The translations under genes and the position numbers were made by a program. Positions 27,999 to 39,600 of a DNA stretch of 60,000 nt are shown in pieces (position 1 is the first letter of the stretch; each line of letters starts with the position of its first letter). The stretch lies in the NCBI RefSeq assembly GCF_964204645.1, contig NC_134028.1:3324501-3384500 (forward strand), written 5' to 3'. A model generated the notes under the pieces. That model saw nothing but the letters and a program-made list of their open reading frames with translations. It had not been told where the DNA came from and searched no databases. Source of the DNA: Tubulanus polymorphus (lineage: Eukaryota > Nemertea > Palaeonemertea > Tubulaniformes > Tubulanidae).

Positions 27999-28136
27999 CT
28001 GGGCTCAGTTCCACAGTTATGACATAAGTCAAAAAGTGGTCTTGAATCTTAAGACTGGTCTTCAGTTGTTAGATTAGCTATAAAAGGTATCAGACTGGTT
28101 TTAAGTCTAAGCCGTATAACTGAGCGAACCGGCACC
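27999..28136. mobile_element. TIR element (GGGCCCAGTTCC family), copy
   Basis: Starts cctgggctcagttccac and ends gagcgaaccggcacc, with the family interior (gtggtctt...ttgttagattagctata...ggttttaagtctaagcc). The terminal repeats are more diverged than at 33021. Confidence 0.65.
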
Positions 28137-28344
28137 TGCTGGCTGCTTACAGCGTGCGACTAACGCTTTAAGACCGTCCCGTCGTGGGGGGTTAAATGAA
28201 CGAACCGAAAGGGTTAGTCTCGGCAAACGAAGATACGAACGACGAAAAGAAAAACAAGCAAGATATTAATCAAACTATTGACATGGCCGTTTGATTTCAA
28301 TTCACCTCCTGTACGTTAATCATCTTCACATATCCTCAGTTAAC

Positions 28345-28357
28345 TTTTCTTGGTTAT
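28345..28357. repeat. Target-site duplication, left copy (13 bp)
   Basis: TTTTCTTGGTTAT, repeated exactly at 28604-28616 on the other side of the fold-back element. Confidence 0.75.
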
Positions 28358-28603
28358 TTGTCGAATAAACACTATACTCCGTGTAAACTGTAGATAAATG
28401 AAGAAATCCCACACTTCGAATTTAAAATTATACGATTAAATTTATTCTTACGAAAACACAACGTTTCGGCTGTTGACTAACAGCCATCGTGAGGTGGAAT
28501 GATTCCATTGATGATGGCTGTTAGTCAACAGCCGAAACGTTGTGGTTTCGTAAGAATAAATTTAATCGTATAATTTTAAATTCGAAGTGCGGGATTTCTT
28601 CAT
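28358..28603. mobile_element. Fold-back element, hammerhead-like family, copy 1
   Basis: Near-perfect inverted repeat (left arm from 28398, right arm to 28603, two mismatches over the outer ~74 bases) around a short centre. It is flanked by the 13-bp direct repeat TTTTCTTGGTTAT at 28345-28357 and 28604-28616, a target duplication. A 40-base unpaired tail (28358-28397) precedes the left arm. The right arm contains TTGATGA (28508-28514), a 7-bp stem and GAAAC, resembling a hammerhead core. Shares the tail motif, the agaaatccca arm end and the CGAAACGTTG box with the element at 55183. No coding capacity. Confidence 0.8.
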
Positions 28604-28616
28604 TTTTCTTGGTTAT

Positions 28617-31600
28617 ATTGTATCGAACAATCTTGGACTGGATACGTAAGGAATAAGGAAGGGAATGAACGTAGCCTTATTCATGTACTTTAGACGTGGC
28701 CTCTCTTCGTTACTTCATTGAAGAAACGTTTCATCATTCATATTCATCCTTCGTAAGAACACCTATCAATGCAACGCGACTTCAAAGTCGGACAGAAAAT
28801 GAGAAATATCATCAACGAAGAGCTCTTACATTTGCTTACACGAGGCTATGACGTCACGAACGTTATAACGTGACAGCAAACTCGTAAATACCCGGCTCGT
28901 TTACTTTCCGATGGCAATTTAAACGCGACAGAGTGATGGTTCTGGGAAAATTAATTCCAACGTGAAGTAACATGTCCTCGAAACGAACATAATGAAATCA
29001 AGGGTATTGAAATTTGAATTGTCCGCAGATATATCAAATTTTCTGCCCGATTTTGTATCAATTAAAGCTTGGCAGGTAACATTGTTACAATTGAAATATG
29101 GGTTCTTAGGCGAGCCTAAATTTCCAGGGTATCTTAATATTGAGGAACCTTGTTGTGTCCCCGTATGCTAACCGCTATGAGTACGAAATTGATATCGAGA
29201 ACGTAGAAAATCGGTTGCGTAAATCGATTTTCATTTATAATCGAAGATATTCTGAGGCAGGTTATCGACCTCTAAATGGCTTCTGTTCGGCGGTAAGCTC
29301 TGAATTAAAATTTCTCTCTTCTCGACATATTGCATTATTATCAAACGTCCACACAAATATAATGTCTTCAAACGGGAATCAGTGTGACTAACATATCCCA
29401 CGGGAGGTCGGATTTCCAGTAATCGCTATATTCGAGGCATCGGCTGCCCTGGATCTTGATTCTGCTTTAAGTCAAATTGAAATCTATCTCCCATTGGAAC
29501 ATACTTCAGAATAAAGCCCATTAACGTATCGATGTACTGACAAAGCATTGCGAACTCTCGAAACCGCCAGCTAACGGTTCCAGAATTCTCATTTAGTTTG
29601 TTCAAAATGAAAAATAGAGTTCACCTTGGTGCAAAAGTATTTTTTTGAAGAAATGATTACTAGCTATGTTTGCATGTTTTCATGGCAGAAGTATTTATCA
29701 CATGACACACCTATTTAATTCGCCGAATGACCTACAAGTGTTCTAGAATAACCCAACATTTTCGAAACTTCCAACGAAAAGTTTGACGACGAAAATGAAG
29801 GTGTTTGAACTCGTAAACAGAGATTAAACTCAGCGTGTTCAGACTCAGTTTCCAGGTCCCGGATATAGGGTTATCTTAATCAGTTATAACATATCCCGGG
29901 ACGTTTTCAATCGGCTTAAAAGATAAGAATTGTATAATGCTATTCTAGGCCACTTCAAACCCGGCTGATACCGGGGAATCTGGCCTGATAATAAGCGAAC
30001 CGTTTGGCATTATTCGATGGTTGGTTGATTTAGGAGGCCGACTTGTAGCGGCGGGTGATTGCTCGCTTCGCCGATGACCTTTACCGAATCGGTTAAGTTT
30101 AAGCGCATTAATACTGAACCACGCGCAAAATAATCTGCCGACGATCAGGAAAAAATTACCGAAAAAAGAACGTCGAGTCTACGCACTTGATAAAGCTTTT
30201 TGTTCCGCAAAAAGTGCCGTATAGTTCAAGTGAATCGGCGCGCTAAGATGCTAACTGTATAAAGATATCTCTTGTCACTAGCGGGAGAAGTTAGCCGGAA
30301 TCCGTGGAATTATTCTTTAGAAAATCGACGCTGTAATTTCATTCGAACTTGATTTCATTCAATAAACTTGAATAACGAGCCTTTCAGTTTGTACTGTTAT
30401 CTCGATCTGTAACAGCATTCCGCTTATCTCGACTTGGCGAACGAAGTTACATTCAACTCGCGCCGTTTACCAGTTATTTCTCACGTCAAGGCTGATTGTT
30501 GAACGAGACATTCCTGAACTCGATCTAATGTAATCTTTCGTTCGTTTAATCACGGTTAAATCCTCGTGTCAGTCGTCTGAATTATCTGATCCTGTCGGCG
30601 CGCGTGGGCGTTCAGTTCACGTTACACAAAGCGTCGGGACAAAATACTCGACTTAGGCGTCTTCCCTTAAACCGATCGACATTAACGAAAAATTCAAGCG
30701 CTTTGTCGGTCTCGATTATGGTCTTACCTCCCTTTCTTAAGGATGCCGAGGATTTAATTCTCCCGATGAGAAATATCGCCGCTAATTTACGTAGGTTGCG
30801 ATGCAGCGACGTTCTTAGATTGTGACAGATTCTCTTTAGATTCTGACAGATTCTCTTTCCTGTAATCGATCCTTGTGAGATCTCTTGATTTTCTTGTGAC
30901 GCTCGTCCGGGGAGTTGCTCTGGGACGAATGGTCGCTGAATGTAACGTTCTTCCGAATGGACACACCGAAAAAGGGGGTCCGTTATCTTGAGAAATCTTT
31001 TCTCTAATTTATTAATACTTGATTGCGTAATACATTCAATACATTTTACCTACAGTATTCGCTAAAGTCTGTACAAGCACTGCTGTGAAAGAATAAATGC
31101 GATGTACCACACGTCTGATGGGAGGTATATACACAAGTGTCGATACTTGATACCGACGATAAAAGATAAAAAAACTGTTCTCAGAACAACGTGCTTCTTG
31201 TAAAAGCGAGAATAATTGGCCTCTAACGAATAGAGGAATATCGCACCGTAGCCCATCAATTCAGTGTTAGATAATCGTAATCTCGACGATATGCAGCCGG
31301 TGTAACGAAATTTCCCTATCCTTATCTCCCTCTCCCTCCGTAAGGTGAAAGTTGGTGCAAATTACCTGTAGAATGTGTAGCTATTTCGACTTGTATAACA
31401 TAACCGTAAACAGTTCTATGCATACCGATAAGGAGTGTCGTCGTTTCAGTATGTGACTAACTTTTCTGTCGGCTTAAACTTTCCCCGTGTGGTCGTTGGC
31501 GCATGGCGTCACAACAAGCTTCAAACCTGCTCTTCCCCATTCGTACCTCGTGGTACGAACATTAAACATCGAATAGTTATCGCCCAGTATGCTATGGCTG

Positions 31601-33020
31601 CCTGAATACTTGATATGTCTTACCCAGGTAAGACACAAGGACTTCAGTTAATGGAAGCCGTTTGAAAATAGCTCGCATTGTATCCAACTTTCCCCGAACT
31701 GATTTCGAAAACGGATCAAGTTGGCGGAAATCAATCGGTCGGTAAAGGTACAGGTCAGGTATTCATTCTTGCTAAGTACATCGGCAAGCTTGTAATCTTC
31801 AGTTTTAGTTAACGGTCTTTTCAAATTCTTTCATAGCAAAAGTTTTACGACTGTAAAAAAGAATTTTTTATGTTTCGATAAGAAAATAAGGAAAACTATT
31901 TTTCTGGTGGCTGCATGGTCTGCAACAGCTGGATGACATTCACTGACTCAGAACTACGTGAAAATAAAGAGTGATACTCAATTAACCGAATATTGGCGAA
32001 GTTTCCTGTGAACAGAAATTGTGAATTTCGTTTCATCACCTGTTAATTAACTCAATAGAAAGGAATATTAATAGTAGAGAATGAATAGAAAGGATGAATC
32101 ATAGTTCGCCACAGAGTTGGACACACACGTAGCGTTCATTCCCTAGTGTTCGTATAAACTAGTTTATTAAAGTTTGTCTGTGTATGTGAAAACATATTTG
32201 TTTTTAAAAAGAGTCACACGCAGCTTGTCGGATTCGAATTCAATTGAATCACTGCTAATGGTACGGCCGCGTCGCATTCACTCGCTCGTGTTCAGAGTGG
32301 CTACATTTCCAGCGTCATAGCGGAAATTCTGTTCGAAGAAGTTAAAACCTTTACCAGCCGAAGCGCGGGTATTCGGTTCATGCTTACTTTACGCGACATA
32401 GGCGTTATCTTGTACGCCCACTCTTGGTAATTAGGGGCGACCGGGTTGACTAACACCTGATACTTCCTAACTGGCTTCTTAACACTCGGCGAAGAGACGC
32501 TTGTATTTTCAAATTTGTCTGATCAGTCGTCTCTCCTAAATCTCATTTCTACGGGTTTACGTCGCCCACGTTGCTATTTTATGAGTATAACGGAGCCAAT
32601 TTGCGGTAGTGAACAAGAGCTACCCTGGAATCGGTGTTCATTTTACTTCTCAAACTGAAGAGAATTTCCGATTTCGAAACATGCTATTTTCCTCAAGTCC
32701 CTGGCAGTGATTTGAAAGAATCTTATTGAAACTACGTAGACTCGAATTAAAACACGGAGCGTCTGCAGCAGTTATGTCGTCATAATCTGCTCAATTTAAA
32801 CAACGTATGGATGGTTTAATATTTAATGCACAGTTGATGAATGAAGACGATATTTCGAGACGACAACATGAAAAAAAAATCCAGCCAGATACAAAACCAA
32901 CTTCGAGAGGAAATTATATAATCACGCCACCGATGCTTTCGTCTTTATAATAATTGCGGATTTTTGCATAAGCTTTTTACTTGATATCTCAATTTACTTA
33001 TTCCGTTCACGTTTTTGTAA
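28617..33020. other. Non-coding stretch before the Ig exons
   Basis: No exon supported. TGACGTCA at 28849 and a 21-bp tandem pair at 30817. Probably the last part of a 5' neuregulin intron, since the next exon starts in phase 1. Confidence 0.5.
30817..30858. repeat. Tandem duplication, 2 x 21 bp
   Basis: agattgtgacagattctctt is followed by the same unit with one change. Confidence 0.8.
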
Positions 33021-33252
33021 CACCAGGGGTCAGTTCAATAGACTTGGCTTAGACTTAACACCAGTCTAAGAGCATGTTAGTTCTAAAGCCAATCTAACAA
33101 TTTAAGACTAGTCTAAGAGCATGTTAGTTCTAAAGCCAATCTAACAATTTAAGACCAGTCTAAGACCATGTTAGTTCTATAGCCAATCTAACAACGTGAG
33201 ACCTTAAATTGGTCTTAAGTCTAAGCCATGACTATGGAACTGGGCCCAGGTG
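33021..33252. mobile_element. TIR element (GGGCCCAGTTCC family), longest copy
   Basis: About 38-bp imperfect terminal inverted repeats (left CACCAGGGGTCAGTTCAATA, right complement CACCTGGGCCCAGTTCCATA, both continuing into GGCTTAGACTTAA). The interior holds three tandem 47-bp units. No coding capacity; MITE-like. Three shorter relatives are at 27999, 40742 and 57913. Confidence 0.75.
33064..33204. repeat. Tandem repeat, 3 x 47 bp, inside the TIR element
   Basis: Units start at 33064, 33111 and 33158 (gtctaagagcatgttagttc, with small changes in the third). The single-unit copies elsewhere show that this triplication is an internal expansion. Confidence 0.8.
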
Positions 33253-33497
33253 ACGTAGGTGTCAGGGTCACGTATTACATAATCGTTTCAAAAACACGTT
33301 TCTGAATTTGAAATTCAGTCTCATCTCGATTCAACGGAGATGCCTATCATCTTCTTCAAGTGTTCTCCTATAAATGGACTGATTCTAAATTATGTTAAAA
33401 ACACCATTGTCTTTGCGCTAGCATTTCCGGCGTTCTAATGATGTTATTTATATACATCCTAATTATCAAGTTTGCCTGTTGTTTTTTATCTTTGTAG

Positions 33498-33660
33498 CCG
33501 CGGCGCCTCAGGTTCGGCCGATGGATGACATCATAGCAGTTGAAGGTGATACAGTTAAAATACAGTGTCGGGTGAAAGGCAACCCGAAACCTGTGGTCCG
33601 GTGGTCCAAAGACGGGCGACGTTATAAAAAACGCCGAGGAGTGCGGATACGACGAAATAG
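33498..33660 (+). CDS. NRG: Neuregulin exon: N-terminal half of Ig domain
   Basis: The acceptor is tttgtag at 33491-33497 and the exon opens in phase 1. It encodes the first half of an I-set Ig domain: the B-strand cysteine (VKIQC), then GNPKPVVRWSKDG with the invariant tryptophan. It ends in a very basic run containing RRYKKRRGVRIRR. The donor is AG|GTAATG and the exit phase is 2. The next exon supplies the second Ig cysteine. The Ig domain of vertebrate NRG1 binds heparan sulfate, and the basic residues here suggest the same role; that part is inference. Confidence 0.9.
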
Positions 33661-36600
33661 GTAATGACGTGTAGGCCCACCACCCAAACAACGTTATCCT
33701 GCTGCGGTAAACGCATTTCAATGTATCGCCGTTTACAAAGACGCCTTCACCTGGCGATAAGGATCGCCGAAATTACATCAAAACCAAAACATAACTGAGC
33801 GAATATCTATGTCCGAAACGCCTTCTCTCATTTTCTTAAACTTTAACCCACTATCGATACATCAGATAAACGAGTAACGAAAATTCGACTTCAAACGGCT
33901 GTAGCGGATGTATTGTTATGTGAAGTGTCTATTTACAAGTGCTACTTAGTCCGTTACTCTACGAGGATGTGTCCCAGGGACGTATTATATTCATAGTATT
34001 TCGTCTTTTTTTTCTAGGCGAGGTTCAACTATACGTATTCGCAGAGTAAGAATTCAAGATGCTGGGGCATATACTTGTACAGCTACTAATATTATGGGCG
34101 ATGTTCGCCAAAATTTGTACCTAGCAGGTATGTATTTTCCTCGATTAGCTGGCGGACATTTTAATAAATGTTTTTCACTACTTAAAACGCCAAGATATTG
34201 TTTTTGGGAAATATATTTGTGGCACGGTCACATATTCCTGGCATTGTCCGTAGAGCGGAGTTACTTCACCAAAGACGCGTCGTTTCTAATTCGATACTAT
34301 TTCTTATCGGTCGGATAGAAACGACTGTCAGACCGTTAAGTCTGCGGGAATAGGATTGAAGTAATTTCATAGCCGATAGAGGGCGATCGAGCTGCTTCTA
34401 TTTCCAAGCCAAACGTTGTTAGATATTTGTCTAAGTCCAACAATCGTTGTCTACACGCATTCTTTCTGATCGCAGGTCTTATTATACACGTCGCACAAAC
34501 TATTGTTCTCAAAGTTCATTGAGTTTATTGCGAAAGCGCGTCACAGCGCTAGAGCAAATTAAGATGGACTCCTGGTTTTGACCAACACCACCACCTGGCG
34601 GGTATTTGACCGAATTGCCGAAAGACGTTCAGAGTTCCCGAATGACTATTTGAAACCTATCGATTAATAAACAACTTCAAAAATCTAGAATTCCGTGAAT
34701 CCTATTGTTCTGGGAAATTATTCGAAAGCAAATCGACCTGTCGCAGGAATGATCTTTTAGAGCTTACCGTTGTTCTTTTTACAGTGAACCGTCGCTCGTT
34801 TGATTTTCAAATAACTGCTCTGTCCACCACTGTACCGGTGATAACGGCGCGAGGTACAAAATATTAAAAACATGTTGTCACCATTTATATTTATCATGTA
34901 TAGCTACTTCACAGCAGCGCCGCCTATATACATTATAGCAGCTATACTAAAGCATAATCAGTAGTGAAATAGTTTAGAACTAGTTTATGTATTTATAAAC
35001 TGTGTTGTCAATATTTGTTGTCGCGTTTCATTTAAGTTACGTGTTATATACGTACTTTTTTTAATTTATCGACTGTTTCAACTTTTTCGAAGTCCATAAA
35101 TCCGATGTCTTTTGTCTATTACTGGCTGATTAATTCTCTGCACGTTTCATCTTCTGGGTTACTAATTAGGTTAAAATATAGATATTTGATATTCTTCTCA
35201 TTTTCGAGATGAAAATCTAGAAATATACGTTTCCCGGTCCGTTTCCCAGGAAATTTGAAAGCTCCAGGAAAATACATCAAATGAATCATTTGCTTTGGAC
35301 ACTACCGTACGAATTCAAAATAATTTTGAGTTACTTTGTGAAAAAAAACTTTTAAATGTTAAGCGGTTCCCTACGAGATTCAGGCAATCTTATAGCTTTT
35401 AGTTTAGAGCCAGACCAGATATGATATGTATATCGTGAATTAGCTTCTTTCAACTTTCTAAATGAAAAATCTTCGCAGCAAATACGTTTATACATTTACG
35501 CAAATGTCGATGTATTTTTTAGTGTGACATCCGAAGTTGTTTTTGTAGTGAATGGCTATATCTCATATATATTAATCAGTGAAGTTGGGAAAATTGATCC
35601 CCGTTCGCTAAAAAAGAATATGTTATTTCGAAAATTCTTTTGTATTTTCTAACAACCGGTATAAGCATGTATACATATTGAATGTTATCCTATTGTGTTT
35701 TTATGACGACAAACGCGTCATCCAAGTTCTCGGAATGCGAATACGCCGAGAATATTTGATTATCAAAATCATTGAGAGGACTAGCCCTTCAGAATACGCC
35801 CACTCGTACGAGACGTCGTGCTAAATCGGACCGGATTTTCTAATTCGCAGACAACAAAAATGAAAAGTCGGCCGTTTAGAATATCATCCAGGCTCGTCGT
35901 GCGACTTAGCTATATGATATATCTATTGGTAACCGGTTCGTTGCCATGCCAACCGCCTTTAACCGTATTTGTTTCTGTAGTTTCCTAATCTGTGCGCATG
36001 CAACTTTTGAAATATTACTTATATGTACTTCGATTTCGTAATTGCAGTTGAAACGAAATTTAATGGTGCTAGCAACCCCACTACCCCCTCACAGTCAGTA
36101 GTTACAACAGTGCCTCGGACCACTCCAAAACCCACAAAATGTAAGTATATGCATTCACCGAGGTAAAGAAAGTCTTCTTTCATAAGAATTCTGTATCAAA
36201 TTACCCACTAGTCAGTATCGAATGGCGAGCAGATCTGTTTTTTAGGTTCATATAGTCCACTGTCTCGTCCATCGTCCGTGAAACTTTCCGCGTATTTCTT
36301 ATTCAGTTTGTTACTTGCACTCGATAAGCGGTTCGATGTACTATGAACGGATTTAAAGTTGCCCACGCGTTTGTTATTATTTGTTATTAAGTTTCAAGCG
36401 GATGTTATTTCTCCGGATATGAATATATGATGAATTAATTAATTATTAGCTGAACGAAGTCGCGGTGAAAACAAAACACGATTAAAAAAAAAAAATCAAT
36501 TACTCTAGTTTTATTGAGATTCTGGTGTCCAAAACTTAAGATTCCCCAGTGCGATTTAATGGTGATTCTGATGACAATAGGCGTCCTCGGACGAGAGGAT

Positions 36601-39600
36601 CGCTCATCAAAAATATCATTACAAATCGAACAAGTGAAATATTCAACACCAGAAATTGTATTAAATTTGAAGTAAAAACGATTGATTCTATATAGTTAAA
36701 GAAGAAAATAATTTGAACTTTTAAACCGTTACTCTACTTTTTATTAACCTCGCTGAACTTGTACGGATATCATGACGAGAGGAAGGACGTTGATCGTAAT
36801 CATTAATAAAGATGAAGGTGTTGCCTTTTTGAATGAATCAGTTCAGATTTCATGGTAACGAAACAACCGATCGTTTTCCGCTGCGCGCGCACCTTACCGG
36901 TGATATAATATATATGTGCGTTTCCTCTTGGCCTTACTCGTCAACCAGATACAGACGCGTTTGTCATTATAACACTTTAACACTTGTCACCGCGATTTAG
37001 TTGAAATCCACAGAGGATTTGTCGCATTGATTTTGACACGTTGCACACGTTATACCTGCTTTGAATTTCGGAATTTATATCTAATGAAAACTTTGCTGCT
37101 GCGCACTTCTGACGTCTAGCCATTTGAAGTGACTTTCTCGCTGCCGTCATTTCTGTTTACTGTCGAAATTCACGTCGCATTTAGCCACCGCACGTCAATC
37201 GCAATGGCCAAAGCCACGTATTATAACTGGAACGTTCTCGACGCAATCAAAGGAATTCCGAAGGATGTTAAAAACAAAATAAAAGGTGAGAAACATCAAT
37301 TACGGATGGAAATTGAGTAAATGTCGAGTAAATGCGCGAAGAACTTGAAATAGAATATATTGACAGTCTTAATTCTCTTTGATGAACTCACGATTTTTTT
37401 CTTTTTGCTAATAACATTTAAAAACATAAGATAATTAAAATTAACGTAGCAATGATTTAATCTGAAGGGGGCTTATTCAAATTATACCCAGTGACGTAAA
37501 CCCGAAATAGAATTCGTTGCTTCGACATAAATTCTGTTATACTGTTTGATGGTACAGTGCGTACATCGTCACGTATTAAGACATCAACCTAATCCACGGC
37601 GGATTCTAATTGTACTTGTAAATCGATGCAGCCTTCGACATCTAACACTCCGTAATCAGGCACCAAATGTCTCGATATATTCGATGCACGAATGTACGAT
37701 TCTGTTGACATTGAATTAAACTGCTCGTGAACTGAGGCTAAACTTTGCATTTGCGATGATAGATTTAGAATAATGACCCCATGGATAGTTAAGGTAATTT
37801 GGCTAATTTGCAAAGAACCTTCCTCGTTCTCTCAGTTGTAGTACTTCTAACGGAATAACTGCAGGCCATCTGCGATATATATTACTAGTTTCGGTCTCTA
37901 TGAGCGAAACTGTATTATGCCTTTGTGTTGGACGATATAAATGGGTGGGAGTGCCAAGATGGCGATGTTTCGTGTGATCGTTCTGAGACTGGTATAAAAA
38001 GAAAGAAAGATCGATCTGGACTCTTCTCCTCGTGTGGTTTATCGCCGTACAGGGATTGGCGCGTGGTGTGTCGGATTCACAGAGATATTGACGTTCCGAC
38101 TAGACCATAAGTGCAATTCTGTTTTCAATCAATTTCATTTTAACGCATTACTCTATAGTGCACGACGGTCACAAAATTACTCCAACTATATGTCATCATT
38201 TTTCAGGATATTGAAAATTAATTGAATTCCAAATTTCTGATGAAAACTTCCTCCGTGAATCTTTGAGTTATTAGTCTTATTTAATTGGAAATATTAATCT
38301 TTCATTGCTGAAACCTGACGAAGTCCTGATGCAAAGAGTTTTTCGAGCCCTCTAACAGTCAGTTCTTTCTAGACAAACGTTCAAAATAAATGAACCTTCT
38401 TTGCCCTCTCTGTTGTTTTTCAAATGCGAACAATGATCGTCAACCTTGATCATCTTCTGCGAGATTCAACAAAGATTAAAGGATGCTCAGAAAAAGATGT
38501 TTACAGTATAAATCGTTTCACCAACCGCAGCTTATGGAGCGAATAATTGATCTTGCTCCACCGAAGGAGTTTTTTACTCGAATGATTCAAGTATCTGAAA
38601 ATTGAAACGCGGGTAAACGAATTTTTCAACCTGGAAATCTTGCAAGGCCTCTAACGCGGTTGGATTCGGGAATACATCACCTGAACGCTTCAGGCCTGGA
38701 AAGTGATTCTCCCACGATATGGGTTAAAGACCGTATGGTAATTCACATTAACCAGATCAATTTGTGTCTTGTATCTAGTCCAATATACTCATCACAGGTA
38801 CTGGCTGCTGATGTGTGATCGCGTGTCCAGAAACATTATCAGTGAACGAATTAATCGAATCGGGAGAAGACGACGATTATTTGTTTCATTTGTGTCATGA
38901 ATTCTGAATTAGAGCGGTCATCCCCGGAATGATAATATCCCCCCGTCGTGTTCGTGATTTCGTCAACGACGAACGTTGAATTAATTGGCGAATTTAACCC
39001 AGACTATGCTCTCATCTACGAATGTATATTATTAACCGATGGGTTCTTTCGGTGTAATGGCATAAACTATCACGCGCGACCGATCCAATATGGCGTTCAG
39101 CTGGTTCGATCATTATCATCGTCAGACGGCGTGGAATACGATCACTTATGACCCGAGCTCTCCTTGAACACACGTATCCGCTTAAGTATCCACCGCCTAA
39201 AAGCTCGTCATTTCAAAACACGAGTGATTGCATATATTCGATAATTCATTCGTACAATTAAAAACGCTTACATTTCACCGCCACCGAACCGTGGTCGCGC
39301 GCAGTAATGTGCATGCGTTCTGGGCATATCGAGTATCCTCATTCTATACTTTCCAAGCCTGCCGTATCATTAGTGCTGAAAATACGAGACCCATTGATCA
39401 TTGTGGTACTTCATTTCCGTTCAAAGGAAACCAAGTCAGGATGTTGTGCTAAAAATCGGATCAGTCCCCATGGCGATACTGTCATTAGTTATGCTGGTTT
39501 TCGAAATACGGCGAATACATAATTAACATAATTAGTTTTTTATCTGACACTAGAGGGCACTGAGTGCACTTTTTCTGCACGGGTAATGTTACTTCGACAA

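Noticed and set aside
27989-28000. tRNA B-box-like ggttcgagtcc
   Set aside because: No A box at the right spacing and no cloverleaf; it abuts the end of a TIR element.
37129-37203. Upstream extension of the alternative first exon to a GTG
   Set aside because: The ATG at 37204 has better context, and an in-frame TAG at 37117 limits the frame; a cassette-exon reading fails on phase.
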